A stretch of DNA of 64,000 nt from Ktedonobacteria bacterium brp13 (GCA_015099395.1 AP024096.1:7977485-8041484); one strand, 5' to 3'. Positions 27,235 through 36,912 are shown, counted from the stretch's first letter. Program-made: numbers and translations. The notes: generated by a model not told the origin, from the sequence alone.

Positions 27235-27248
27235 CAACACATGTGTTG
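27235..27248. promoter_or_regulatory. 14-bp perfect palindrome
   Basis: CAACACATGTGTTG in the gap between response regulator and kinase, about 36 bp before the kinase ATG. Possible operator or chance. Confidence 0.35.
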
Positions 27249-27284
27249 AGAGTGACAAAGAGGAACAAAGAAGAATACTATATT

Positions 27285-29741
27285 ATGCCAGTACATTTCG
27301 ATTTTTTATCTGATCCTTCGTTATTATTACAGGTAATCGCCCTCGCGCTCTCTATCTTTAATCTTATTGCGTTCCTCTGGCTGACCTGTACAGTGTGGCT
27401 GAATGGTGATCGGCGCAGTATGATCACACGCGTTGGTGTTGTTGGTCTTGGTCTGTCGGCACTCTTTTTCTTTATCCAGGCACTCTTGATCTTTGGCCCT
27501 CTGGAGCGACCGAATGGTATTATTCAGAAGGACTTCTTCTGGCGTTTGATCTGGTTGCCTGCACTCGGTGTCCCTTATATATGGTTTGTGATTGGCCTCT
27601 ATTATGCCTCGCAACTCAACGATAAATGGCGTGCGCGTCGCCCTCTGCTCTTATTATGCAGCGCTGCGTTGGGTTGCGGTGTGTTCCTCTTGCTGATGCT
27701 GAATCACACGACACAGACATTTCGCGGCACAATCTTATTGCTCACATATGGGAATATCAGCGGAGATGCGAGTAGCACCGTGCGATTGCAGCTCTTTTCG
27801 CCTCTGGTTTTATTGCCAATTCTCTTTTTGTGTTATGTCACCTTTTGTGCTATTGGACCCTGGTTTACCCCCAATCGGGTAAGTCGTTTTATATGGACTC
27901 TGTGGCGATTTCTTACCAGGCGTATTCGCCCACTTTCTCTGCGGCGTACCCTGGTAGATTCTTTCTGGAGTGAGCAGATGCAGGCAGAGCAGCTTGAAGA
28001 GCCGATGCTTTCCTGGCATCTGGCGCGTCCAGTCCTTTTGCTGGCTGCGCTGATGATGGTCTGCCTGACGGTAAGCCTGGCGATCTTAGGGGTCTGGTTG
28101 ATGTTACGCTGGCTGGAGATAACGACTCTGAGTGCCACCTCTGTCGCAGCTGCAGCCAAACTGAATACGATCCCAGTAAGCCTGGTCCTGCTCGATATCT
28201 ATGCGACTGGTTGTGTGGCATTGATTGTCTTGCTGATTGGTTACTCTATCTTGCGTCACGGTATCTTGATCGAGCGTCCGTTGGCGCGGCGTGGTTTCTT
28301 TGAGCAATGGCGTGGTGTCGTGATTACAGCGACCTCGCTAGCGTTGCTTATCTCTATCCTGGTGATGCTGTCGCAGGGTTCACTGGCGTCGATGCTACTG
28401 ATCTCGTCGATCACAACGGGAACGTATGCCCTCTTTACCTGGAGTAGCTATACCGCTCATGATCGCTATAATGTATTGCTCAAGCCGTTCTTGCGCAGTA
28501 CCAGCGTACGGCACTGGCTCAATACAGACCTTCAGAGGACTGAGCAAGGGATGGAGACCCTCTTCACCCATCTCTGTCAGGATGTATTAGAGGTGAGTAG
28601 TGCGCGTCTGGTTGTGCTTGTAGGTCCAGTACGGCGTAGCTTTACCTATCGTTGGACGCAGATAGAGATCCCCGATGATCAGGATCTTCACTCAACAACA
28701 GGTATCCCGCTGGCTGCTCTCAAGAAAGGGTCTGCTCAGGCGTTTGCTCCACGTCAAAGTGCACAGAGTGCGCAAGGGGTCGACTTTCATGCGTATCGTA
28801 TCCGTGGCTTCCGCAAAGGTATCCCCGTGATCTGCTGGATCTTGCCACTCTACGATGAACTGGGGATGGTAGCACGGCTCTACCTGGGACCACGTAAGGA
28901 TGGTGGGGTCTTTACCAATGAAGATATGGAGTTAGCGCAGGCCTGTGGGCAGCGTATTCTAGATACATTGCGTGATCATGAGGCGATGCTTGCTGTGGCT
29001 GGTCTTTTGCGACGACAGATTGTTGACGTGAAGCTTCTCGGTGCGCAACAACGTCGTGTACTCCATGATGAGATTCTACCGCAGTTGCACCTGGCGCTTT
29101 TACGGCTAGAGACGGCGCGTTCATTTAACGCGCAGGCAGAACAAGCGAACCTGATGGATCATGTAAGTCGAACAGAGCAGTTCATTGTCAATCAGGAGCG
29201 GGCGGAGCAGAGCTTGAATGGAGCGATTGCCTCGATTAGTGCGACGCATCGTCAGCTTGCTTCGATGATGCGTGCGATGTCGACAGGTGCACCACATCGT
29301 CTGGAGATGGATGGTATGATGCATGCAGTGCACACAATGCTGGTCTATGATTTTCAGCATTCATTTGATGTTGTTGAATGGAATGTTTCTGATGAGACTT
29401 CAGCTGCTATTGATGATCTGGTACCGCCTGCCATCGCCGAAATAATCTTTGCGGCAGTCCAGGAGGTATTGCGTAATGCAGCTCGTCATGCGCGTGGTTC
29501 CGATCTGCATCGCCGCCTGCGCCTCCGTATCTCTGCCTCCTGCTCACCGCATCTGGAAGTCATCGTAGAGGATGATGGTGTTGGTATTGTGGGTCAGACC
29601 AGTGCGACGACTGGGACGGGGGGCGGCCTACTCACACATAGCGCACTACTGGCGATTGCAGGTGGGAGCGTGACCGTCAAGACCTCCCCTGGGGAAGGTG
29701 TCTCCGTACGTATCTTTTTGCCCATTGAAGCGCTACGCTGA
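27285..29741 (+). CDS. membrane histidine kinase, HisKA_3 class
   Basis: 818 aa from ATG 27285 (the frame extends to GTG 27243). The N-terminal 390 residues hold about nine to ten membrane segments and include a GYSILRHGILIERPLARR stretch similar to the GYSILRYQILVFD stretch of the kinase at 4730. A GAF-like region follows, then the dimerisation/phospho-acceptor helix with His594 in RRVLHDEILPQLH, and an HATPase domain (EVLRNAARHA, DDGVGI, GGGLLTHS). This class pairs with NarL-type regulators, and such a regulator is encoded immediately upstream. The signal is unknown. Confidence 0.9.
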   Translation: MPVHFDFLSDPSLLLQVIALALSIFNLIAFLWLTCTVWLNGDRRSMITRVGVVGLGLSALFFFIQALLIFGPLERPNGIIQKDFFWRLIWLPALGVPYIWFVIGLYYASQLNDKWRARRPLLLLCSAALGCGVFLLLMLNHTTQTFRGTILLLTYGNISGDASSTVRLQLFSPLVLLPILFLCYVTFCAIGPWFTPNRVSRFIWTLWRFLTRRIRPLSLRRTLVDSFWSEQMQAEQLEEPMLSWHLARPVLLLAALMMVCLTVSLAILGVWLMLRWLEITTLSATSVAAAAKLNTIPVSLVLLDIYATGCVALIVLLIGYSILRHGILIERPLARRGFFEQWRGVVITATSLALLISILVMLSQGSLASMLLISSITTGTYALFTWSSYTAHDRYNVLLKPFLRSTSVRHWLNTDLQRTEQGMETLFTHLCQDVLEVSSARLVVLVGPVRRSFTYRWTQIEIPDDQDLHSTTGIPLAALKKGSAQAFAPRQSAQSAQGVDFHAYRIRGFRKGIPVICWILPLYDELGMVARLYLGPRKDGGVFTNEDMELAQACGQRILDTLRDHEAMLAVAGLLRRQIVDVKLLGAQQRRVLHDEILPQLHLALLRLETARSFNAQAEQANLMDHVSRTEQFIVNQERAEQSLNGAIASISATHRQLASMMRAMSTGAPHRLEMDGMMHAVHTMLVYDFQHSFDVVEWNVSDETSAAIDDLVPPAIAEIIFAAVQEVLRNAARHARGSDLHRRLRLRISASCSPHLEVIVEDDGVGIVGQTSATTGTGGGLLTHSALLAIAGGSVTVKTSPGEGVSVRIFLPIEALR

Positions 29742-29864
29742 GGTAATCTGATATGTCTAAGATGGAACATATTCCTACCTGATAAAAGAGGGCAGCGGCA
29801 TCTCTTGCATAGCATTGAATACGTCTTCAATTGGCGTGTGAACGAGAGAGAGGAAGATAATCGT

Positions 29865-30764
29865 ATGATTCTTATTACTGGAGCGACTGGTTATATTGGT
29901 CGGCATCTGGTGAAGCGCCTGGTTGAGCAGGGTGAGCGACCACGTTGTCTGGTGCGTGATCGCCAGCGAGCAGCAAGGATCCTGCCTATTGATAAAGTCG
30001 AAATTGTTATTGGCTCGACTACTCAACCATCGTCGTTAGAGGTTGCGTTGCGTGGTGTAGAGACAGTCGTACATACTGCATTTATGACAGCGGATCGGAA
30101 ACAGTCAAGTCAGGATCATTATGAGGAGACCAACGTCGGTGGGACCTCGAATCTCATCTTAGCCGCCAAAGCCGCAGGTGTTGCTCGGATTATCGAGATT
30201 AGTGGACTGGGAACCAAACCTGATAGACCCGGTACCTATATGCAAGGGCGTTATCTGTCAGAAAAAATGCTCATTGAGAGTGGCTTACATTGGACGATTA
30301 TTCGCCCCTCAGTGCTCTTTGGCAAAGATGCCTCTTTTATTAAAGGACTGACCGCTCTACTCCATAGCTCCCCCGTGGTCCCGTTGATTGGTGGGGGTAA
30401 AACGATGTTCCAGCCTATCTATGTCGAGGATGTCGTCACAGTTATTCGCAAAGTCTTACAGGATCCTGAGCGAACGACAGGGAAAATTTATACGATCGGT
30501 GGACCTGAATACTACTCGTTTACCCAGATCTTTGAAGCATTGATGAAGGCGACACATACCAACCGTCCCAAAGTCTATGCTCCAACCCCATTGGTGAAGA
30601 TCGGAGCCGCCGCTATGGAGGCTGTTTTACCCCATCCACCGCTGACAAAGGCAGCGATGTCTCTGTTCGCGTTCGATAACACGACTGACTTACAGAGTGT
30701 TGAGCGCGACTTTGGTTTTAGCCCAATGTCATTCAAAACATACCTGGCGACTCAACCTGTCTAA
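29865..30764 (+). CDS. NAD(P)-binding atypical short-chain dehydrogenase / epimerase-like
   Basis: 299-aa Rossmann protein from ATG 29865 (GAGAGAGG 12 nt upstream; the frame is open to 29805). The nucleotide-binding GATGYIGRHL is at residues 6-15. The Tyr-x-x-x-Lys pair of classical SDRs is replaced by RYLSEKML, as in atypical SDRs of the NmrA / complex-I-NDUFA9-like group. It may act on a sugar, quinone or lipid substrate, or be a redox sensor; I cannot choose. Confidence 0.85.
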   Translation: MILITGATGYIGRHLVKRLVEQGERPRCLVRDRQRAARILPIDKVEIVIGSTTQPSSLEVALRGVETVVHTAFMTADRKQSSQDHYEETNVGGTSNLILAAKAAGVARIIEISGLGTKPDRPGTYMQGRYLSEKMLIESGLHWTIIRPSVLFGKDASFIKGLTALLHSSPVVPLIGGGKTMFQPIYVEDVVTVIRKVLQDPERTTGKIYTIGGPEYYSFTQIFEALMKATHTNRPKVYAPTPLVKIGAAAMEAVLPHPPLTKAAMSLFAFDNTTDLQSVERDFGFSPMSFKTYLATQPV

Positions 30765-30831
30765 TTTTCTTGCCTTGCTAAACGGGTCATGAGAGAGCGG
30801 CGTTTCCGCATACTTTAATTAGCATGCTATA

Positions 30832-30877
30832 ATAGGTGGGCATGTTCGTTTATATTTTGGAGAACATGCCTACTTAT
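30832..30877 (+). promoter_or_regulatory. leader hairpin before the cyclase gene
   Basis: 16-bp stem with two G-U pairs (30832-30847 with 30862-30877), overlapping a TATAAT box at 30828-30833. The stem would form at the very 5' end of the cyclase mRNA. Confidence 0.45.
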
Positions 30878-30944
30878 CATGTGTTCTCCATCTTATAGAT
30901 GCTTCTTTTGCGATATTTTTCAGGTGATGGATGGAGGGAACTGC

Positions 30945-32855
30945 GTGGTCTCTGCTGATTTATCGGGGAAGATAGGCGATGAACTGCGAGCGATGAGCGA
31001 TACTATGATGAATATATCGCGTCTCCTTCACGAAAATTCTCGGAAGTTGGAAGTGGCAGTTGAGGGAACGTATGCAAGTGATGGGAGCGATCCTCGTGTG
31101 CGCCTGTTAAGTGAAGCGCTCCATGTGAGTCGCAAGGCCGATCTGGAGTTGGGACGGACCTCCCAGAGGATGCACCAGACTGTCAATATGGCGCATCATA
31201 TTCCGCACATTGGATCTGATGCCGCCTTTGCGCAAGAGCGAGCAGCGCTGGCTACCAGCATTTCAACCTTAAAAGAAGAACGCAATGAGCTAGAGACATT
31301 GTATGAAATTGCCCATACGCTCAATTCAACGCTCGATTTTAGTGAAGTGCTCTCTCTGGTGATGGATCAGGTTATTAACTTTTTGAAGGCTGAGCGTGGC
31401 TTCTTAATGCTGGTACAGGATAAAACCGGTGAGCCTGAGTTCAGGATGGCTCGTGATAATCATGCACATACTATTCCAGAGGCCGCTTTTGATACTGCGA
31501 AGATTAGCCGTAACATCATCAAAAACGTGATTGTTTCCCGTCAGCCGACTCTCACCGATGATGCGTTGTCGGATGATAACTTGAAGGAGCATGAGAGCAT
31601 CCTGGCCTATGGTATCCGTGCTGTGATGTGTGCTCCTCTGCTGGTGCGTGGGAAGTGTATTGGAGCCGTCTATGTGGATAGCCGTCTGGCTACACGCCTC
31701 TTTCATCCTAAACATCTGGATCTGCTGCTGGCCTTCTGTAATCAAGCCGCTATTGCCATCGATAATGCTCGCCTCTTCGATGAATTGAATCGGGCGATCC
31801 AGCGCGTCAGAGAAGATAAGCAGTACATGGATAATATCTTTGGCTCTATTGCCAATGGCGTTATCACCACCGATGCCAATGGTATGATTACTACCTATAA
31901 TGCCGGTGCGAGCCTTATTTTGCGCCTGCCTCCCGATAAAGTAATGGGGATGCATTATCGGGAGGCCTTTCAGTTGTTGCCAGCGAACGTTGGTCTGATC
32001 GATCTGCTTGTGAACGCTCAGAGTCTGCATGAGCACGGTACAATCGTTGATCGTTCGATCAATTGCTCGATTCCTGGACGAGAAAAAGAAGAGATTATCA
32101 GTCTGAACTTTTATGTCAGTTCTCTACGAGATACGCAGGGGCAATATATCGGTATGGCCCTGGTAATCGATGACCAGACGGCGCTAAAGCGTTCAGAGGC
32201 GCGTGCCAAGAATATTCGTCATATCTTTGAGCGTTACGTGCACCCAAGTGTTGTAGAGCAACTCATTCGTGACCCGATGGCTTTGAACCTGGGTGGTGAG
32301 ACGAAAGAGCTTTCCGTCGTCTTTGCCGATATCCGTGGCTATACACGTCTGAGTGAGAGTATGCCCCCAGAAGAGGTCATGAATCTGATCAATCGCTATC
32401 TCAAGTTTATGTGCGAGGCGATCTGGGAAGAAGAGGGAACCCTGACCGCGTTTCAGGGTGATGCATTGATGGCTATCTTTAATGCACCCTTGCAACAGGA
32501 TGATCATGCATTGCGCGCAGTACGAGCCGCCTGGAAGATGCGTGTCGCCGTACAAGAGTATCAGCGTTTGCAGCCCCAGGAGATCCATGTTTCATTTGGT
32601 ATTGGTGTTAACACAGGACTGGCAACAGTAGGGAATGTGGGCGCGCAAGAGCGATTACAGAACTATACGGCGATAGGTGATGCCGTGAACGTTGCCTCAC
32701 GTCTGCAAAATAACGTCTCCGACAACAATATCTTGCTCAATGAATCGACCTATCATTATGTGCAGGATTCCGTGAATGTAGGCAAGCCCTTTGCGCTCAA
32801 CGTAAAGAATAAGAGTGCTCCATTGACAGTTCGTTACCTTTTCAGTGTCTCATAG
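30945..32855 (+). CDS. GAF-PAS class III adenylate/guanylate cyclase
   Basis: Soluble signalling enzyme of about 636 aa from GTG 30945 (GGAGGG upstream); the frame is open to ATG 30879. Order: N-terminal helical region, GAF domain (about 115-280), PAS domain (about 300-415) and a class III cyclase domain (about 425-630). Cyclase motifs are present: metal Asp in VFADIRGYT, second metal Asp in FQGDALMAIF, and the transition-state segment IGDAVNVASRL. The domain order resembles the CyaB-type bacterial cyclases that bind cyclic nucleotides or small ligands through GAF. ATP versus GTP preference cannot be read with certainty. No membrane segment. Confidence 0.9.
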   Translation: MVSADLSGKIGDELRAMSDTMMNISRLLHENSRKLEVAVEGTYASDGSDPRVRLLSEALHVSRKADLELGRTSQRMHQTVNMAHHIPHIGSDAAFAQERAALATSISTLKEERNELETLYEIAHTLNSTLDFSEVLSLVMDQVINFLKAERGFLMLVQDKTGEPEFRMARDNHAHTIPEAAFDTAKISRNIIKNVIVSRQPTLTDDALSDDNLKEHESILAYGIRAVMCAPLLVRGKCIGAVYVDSRLATRLFHPKHLDLLLAFCNQAAIAIDNARLFDELNRAIQRVREDKQYMDNIFGSIANGVITTDANGMITTYNAGASLILRLPPDKVMGMHYREAFQLLPANVGLIDLLVNAQSLHEHGTIVDRSINCSIPGREKEEIISLNFYVSSLRDTQGQYIGMALVIDDQTALKRSEARAKNIRHIFERYVHPSVVEQLIRDPMALNLGGETKELSVVFADIRGYTRLSESMPPEEVMNLINRYLKFMCEAIWEEEGTLTAFQGDALMAIFNAPLQQDDHALRAVRAAWKMRVAVQEYQRLQPQEIHVSFGIGVNTGLATVGNVGAQERLQNYTAIGDAVNVASRLQNNVSDNNILLNESTYHYVQDSVNVGKPFALNVKNKSAPLTVRYLFSVS

Positions 32856-32883
32856 TCATATAGCTGACACGAAAGATTGTTGC

Positions 32884-33723
32884 TTAGCGAGCGGAGATTA
32901 CTTTTTTTAAATCGCCTGCAAGTGCACTGATATAGCGGTCTGCTGAGCGTTGCACTACTTCGTCAGCATGTGCTGAGACAAGACGATCGAACCAGCCTCC
33001 ATAGAGGTGAGTGTAATGATACGGTGCGATGGCATCACGTATACGAGCCACTTCTGAGGCTGGTAGCGGGATGAGGTTCGGGTAGCTGTACATAAAACTA
33101 ACCCAGTTGTGATCGGCGACAACCTGAATGATATCGCCGGTGAGTAGCGCGCCCTGTCCCTGTGCTCCTGAGGGCCAGTACAGAACAGTGCCGCCTGCGA
33201 AATGACCACCCAGGCGGATAAGTGTTACTTGCTCATCGAGCAATGATAGCGTTTCACCCGACCAGAATACTATACGTGGATCTGGCCTCATAACCCATTG
33301 CTGATCTGCTGCATGGAGATAGATACGGGCGTCAAAGTGCCCTGCCCACTGTACCATAGAACTATAGAAGTGCGGATGAGAGATCGCGATGGCGGTAATC
33401 CCTCCCAGACGCTCGATCTCCTTGATCGTTGGCTGATCGATATAGGAGACACAATCCCAGAGGATATTTCCCTGTGGTGTGCGTACCAGGAGTGCTCGCT
33501 GACCAATCGCGAACGTGGGTTGAGTCCCGATCCCAAGGAGACCTGGTTCGTGCTCCTGTACCTCACTATGAAAATTCTGCTCCGCCATTGCTGCTAGCGT
33601 TGTCCATTGCTGACCGTTATGCCCAACGTACTGTCGTTGATCCAGGCATATTGGACAGCCATCTGGCGGCTGTGTGCTCTCGGCAAACTGCGTACCGCAG
33701 GTAACACAGATCCAATAGGTCAT
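32884..33723 (-). CDS. metallo-beta-lactamase-fold protein with N-terminal zinc ribbon
   Basis: 279 aa. The N-terminus carries a rubredoxin-like Cys6-x2-Cys9 ... Cys-x2-Cys knuckle (GCPICLDQ). The rest is an MBL fold with degenerate metal ligands: HPHFYS in place of HxHxDH, a later GGHFAGG histidine, and TGD with Asp. So one metal site may survive, but classical two-zinc hydrolysis is doubtful. GAGGGGTGAG precedes the ATG. Function unknown. Confidence 0.82.
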   Translation of the reverse strand: MTYWICVTCGTQFAESTQPPDGCPICLDQRQYVGHNGQQWTTLAAMAEQNFHSEVQEHEPGLLGIGTQPTFAIGQRALLVRTPQGNILWDCVSYIDQPTIKEIERLGGITAIAISHPHFYSSMVQWAGHFDARIYLHAADQQWVMRPDPRIVFWSGETLSLLDEQVTLIRLGGHFAGGTVLYWPSGAQGQGALLTGDIIQVVADHNWVSFMYSYPNLIPLPASEVARIRDAIAPYHYTHLYGGWFDRLVSAHADEVVQRSADRYISALAGDLKKVISAR

Positions 33724-33771
33724 ATCTCACCCCTCTTTCCTTCTGCTTCAACTATCTCTATCCTGGTATGC

Positions 33772-34638
33772 TTAAAGCGTTTTACGCAGTACAAAGCCCT
33801 TCTGTTGTAGGCGAATAAAGCCGAACCATTCGTAGAGCCGGTGGGCGCGATGGTTCTCCTCCTGCGTATTTAACATAATGCGTGAGGAACGTGCTTGCTC
33901 AAAGAAGTGAATCGCCTCGGTCATGAGGCGTGCACCGATCCCTTGTCCGTCCACGGAAGGATGTACCGCGATACGTACCAGGTAGCCATATTCGTCATCG
34001 AGCGCGTTAAATTGATAACCAACAACCTCTCCATCCAACTCGGCAACCACGAAGTAGGGATGGGTTGCTTTAATATCTGTAAAGGCTGGAGGGTCATAAC
34101 GCCAGAAGTCGTCAAAACACGCCTCTTCGATCTGTAGAAGAGCCTGCATATCATGGATAATATCGACTGGGCGGATAGTCACGTGCTGATTCCCCTCTGA
34201 AGGGACTTTGTAATCGAACTTGTCATAGGCATAGAGTTGATGATACGGGGCAAAACCACGTGTCAGAAGCAGAGAACGCAACCAATCGTGATCAGCATCA
34301 TTTCCAGAGTAATGGAGGTAGCGTACACCTTGTCCTGGTAAGATCTCATAGAGTCTTTCAAGCAATTGTGAAAGGATCTGAGTATGGTTGCGGCTCTCCG
34401 TCCAACTGACGCCAAAACCGCTGATCCAGGCGAATGGGGCGCTGATAATCTGAGTGAGTAGAAAACCATACAGACCGGTGTCGGGTCCGATGCCTGCCGC
34501 AGGGTAGCGTGCAAGCAACGAGGGGAGCTCGTTGAGCGTAAAGCGTTGATACACGAACTCGGACGTGCGCAGGAGCCGCTCAATGGCATAGATATCGTCG
34601 CTGCGTAGCAATCGCACCTGATCTTGTCGATGGCTCAT
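33772..34638 (-). CDS. GNAT-family acetyltransferase, probably two-domain
   Basis: 288-aa protein. The C-terminal half (about 145-288) is a clear GNAT domain with the acetyl-CoA loop VDGQGIGARLM and the C-terminal ENHRAHRLYEWFGF motif. The N-terminal half looks like a second, degenerate GNAT unit. GGAGG lies 5 nt before the ATG. Substrate unknown; it is downstream of a deacetylase-family gene on the same strand. Confidence 0.85.
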   Translation of the reverse strand: MSHRQDQVRLLRSDDIYAIERLLRTSEFVYQRFTLNELPSLLARYPAAGIGPDTGLYGFLLTQIISAPFAWISGFGVSWTESRNHTQILSQLLERLYEILPGQGVRYLHYSGNDADHDWLRSLLLTRGFAPYHQLYAYDKFDYKVPSEGNQHVTIRPVDIIHDMQALLQIEEACFDDFWRYDPPAFTDIKATHPYFVVAELDGEVVGYQFNALDDEYGYLVRIAVHPSVDGQGIGARLMTEAIHFFEQARSSRIMLNTQEENHRAHRLYEWFGFIRLQQKGFVLRKTL

Positions 34639-34663
34639 CTTACCTCCACTCCAGTTACCGTTA

Positions 34664-34705
34664 GCGAAGAGGGCATCGCTTTCTGGACGAGTATGCCCTC
34701 TTCGC
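34664..34705 (-). terminator. hairpin between deacetylase and acetyltransferase genes
   Basis: 13-bp perfect stem (34664-34676 with 34693-34705), 16-nt loop, no T-run. Probably the end of the deacetylase transcript or an attenuating hairpin. Confidence 0.5.
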
Positions 34706-34714
34706 GATGATAGG

Positions 34715-35896
34715 CTACTCGTCTTTCTGTTCGCTATCGCTGGTGCTGGTACCCTTGATCTCGCGTATCAGCTTTTCGCGATCGGGTTTTGGGCCAGAGC
34801 GCATACGATATCCAGTCAGGTGATGGATTCGGCGTAGCTCCGAGATTAATACATCGATATTGATATGGAAGCGCGTATCCGGGGCCTGCCCGAACTTATC
34901 GACTGCTTCGTCGCCACCAAGAAGTTGATTGATACTGGTGACAGCACAGCAAGCCGTTGCCTCAGTATTATAACCACCCTCCTGTACCATCACGATGCGC
35001 CCTGCACACTGATCGTTAGCGATACGTAGAATTATCTCGTTCAGTTTGGCAAAGGCCGCAGTCGAGAGCAGGATGCCTGGACGCTGTAGCCCGGTATCAT
35101 TGGTGGTCTCTTTCCAATGTCCATCGTAGCCAGCAGAGACCAGGATAAGTTGTGGCTGGAAGCGATCGGCGGCTGCCGCCAGGAACTGGCGAAAGACCGG
35201 TTCGTAGGTTTCATAGCCGGTCTCTACCGGTACAGGGACATTCATCGTCGTGCCCTCGCCCGCACCTTCGCCTATCTCATCGGATGCGCCGGTTCCTGGA
35301 AAGAAAGGAGCCTGATGGATTGAGAAATAGAGGACCCGTGGATCGTTATAGAATGTCTCCTGCGTGCCGTTACCATGATGCACATCATAGTCGATGATCA
35401 TCACGCGCTCCAGCCCATAACGCTTCAGCGCATACTGTGTGGCGACCGCAACGTTGTTAAAGATACAGAAACCAAAGGCTGCCTCTGCAACTGCGTGATG
35501 ACCGGGAGGGCGCACCAGGCAATAGGCGTTGTTTATCGTACCTTCCATGATGGCATCAATAGCTGTGATCGGTGCTCCAGCCGCCTTTGTAGCAGCCTCA
35601 TAGGTTTTTGCTGAAACATAGGTATCGGTCCCGATTTGTAGTATTGCATCATCACCTTGTTGCGCCGCCAGTTGGCTCAGATCCTCTACTGACTGAATAT
35701 AATCGCGCTCATGTACGGCAGCCAGTTCATCGACACTTGCCGCACGTGGTTTCATATGAACCAGGCCATCACGCTGCATCCAGTTGAGGCCTTCAAGGTA
35801 CGCCATTACCATCTCGACACGCTGGGGGCGTTCTGGATGATTCGGCGGTACAAGGTGTTCGCGAAAGATAGGATCATAGACAAGGGCTGTAGTCAT
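34715..35896 (-). CDS. histone-deacetylase-family hydrolase (AcuC / acetylpolyamine amidohydrolase type)
   Basis: 393-aa zinc-dependent deacetylase fold. Motifs: substrate-channel HPERPQR, catalytic RPPGHH, metal-binding DYDVHHGNG, SAGYD, and the catalytic-Tyr region EGGYN. The C-terminal 50 residues are basic/acidic and extra. Members deacetylate acetyl-lysine, acetylpolyamines or acetoin-pathway proteins. The acetyltransferase next door (76 bp) suggests a writer/eraser pair, but this is inference from position only. Confidence 0.92.
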   Translation of the reverse strand: MTTALVYDPIFREHLVPPNHPERPQRVEMVMAYLEGLNWMQRDGLVHMKPRAASVDELAAVHERDYIQSVEDLSQLAAQQGDDAILQIGTDTYVSAKTYEAATKAAGAPITAIDAIMEGTINNAYCLVRPPGHHAVAEAAFGFCIFNNVAVATQYALKRYGLERVMIIDYDVHHGNGTQETFYNDPRVLYFSIHQAPFFPGTGASDEIGEGAGEGTTMNVPVPVETGYETYEPVFRQFLAAAADRFQPQLILVSAGYDGHWKETTNDTGLQRPGILLSTAAFAKLNEIILRIANDQCAGRIVMVQEGGYNTEATACCAVTSINQLLGGDEAVDKFGQAPDTRFHINIDVLISELRRIHHLTGYRMRSGPKPDREKLIREIKGTSTSDSEQKDE

Positions 35897-35941
35897 AAAA
35901 TTCCCTAGCGAGACGTTGTAATCGTCTGCACCCTTCTAACC

Positions 35942-35973
35942 GGATACCCACCGTGCAGGCATGGCGGGTATCC
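35942..35973 (-). terminator. hairpin downstream of sucD
   Basis: GGATACCC-based 11-bp stem with one mismatch (35942-35952 with 35963-35973), no T-run. Probable weak terminator or mRNA end of sucCD. Confidence 0.4.
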
Positions 35974-36045
35974 TTGGAGACGTTGTTTCTAATCGTATGG
36001 TGATCAGTATGTTCTACTGATCTAGAGACTCTCTTGTATCTGTTT

Positions 36046-36912
36046 TTAAAGGACCTGCTTGACCAGATCTGGAATGTCAAAGATGGTATCAGCGACAGGG
36101 ACACCAGCGGTCTGCAATGCGGCAACTTTTCCCTGTGCTGTGCCAGTATTGCCAGAGATAATAGCACCAGCGTGTCCCATGCGTTTGCCTTCAGGCGCCG
36201 TCCGTCCTGAGACGAAGGCGACGACCGGTTTGCTCATGCTCGTACGAATGAACTCGGCGGCATCCTCTTCATCGCTACCGCCGATCTCACCGCACATAAC
36301 CACCACTTTCGTTTGTGGATCTTGCTCAAAGAGCCTGAGATAATCAACGAAGGTTGAGCCGATGATGGGATCACCACCGATGCCGATGCAGGTTGATTGG
36401 CCAATTCCTGAGTTCGTGAGTAACGAGACAACCTCGTACGTCAGGGTGCCAGAGCGTGAGATGAAACCGACCGGGCCCGGATTAAAGATCTGGTAAGGGA
36501 TGATACCGATCTTACCAAAGCCAGGGGTGCACATGCCCGGGCAGTTTGGCCCGATCAAGGTTGCTTCATGCTCGCGTACAACCAGCATAGCGCGCGTCAT
36601 ATCGATCACCGGAATACCCTCAGTGATGCAGACGATCAATTTGATCCCTGCACTGGCTGCCTCCATAATCGCGTCGGCAGCGCCAGCGGGTGGCACGAAG
36701 ATACAACTGGCATTGGCATCGGTCGCGGCTTTAGCCTGGAAGACAGTATCAAAGACGGGGACCCCTTCGACTGTCTGACCGCCCTTGCCAGGGGTGACCC
36801 CACCGACGATATTGGTCCCGGCTGCTTTCATATTACGGGTATGATACTGGCCTTCACGTCCTGTGATGCCCTGTACAATGACCCGCGTCGTATTATCTAA
36901 TAGAATACTCAT
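36046..36912 (-). CDS. sucD: succinate-CoA ligase alpha subunit
   Basis: 288-aa citric acid cycle subunit that binds CoA and carries the phosphorylated histidine. CoA-binding Rossmann domain QGITGREGQYHTRNM near residue 15, the GPNCPG and active-site GHAGAIISGNTGTA (phospho-His near 247) are intact. It lies 4 bp after sucC in one operon. Confidence 0.97.
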   Translation of the reverse strand: MSILLDNTTRVIVQGITGREGQYHTRNMKAAGTNIVGGVTPGKGGQTVEGVPVFDTVFQAKAATDANASCIFVPPAGAADAIMEAASAGIKLIVCITEGIPVIDMTRAMLVVREHEATLIGPNCPGMCTPGFGKIGIIPYQIFNPGPVGFISRSGTLTYEVVSLLTNSGIGQSTCIGIGGDPIIGSTFVDYLRLFEQDPQTKVVVMCGEIGGSDEEDAAEFIRTSMSKPVVAFVSGRTAPEGKRMGHAGAIISGNTGTAQGKVAALQTAGVPVADTIFDIPDLVKQVL

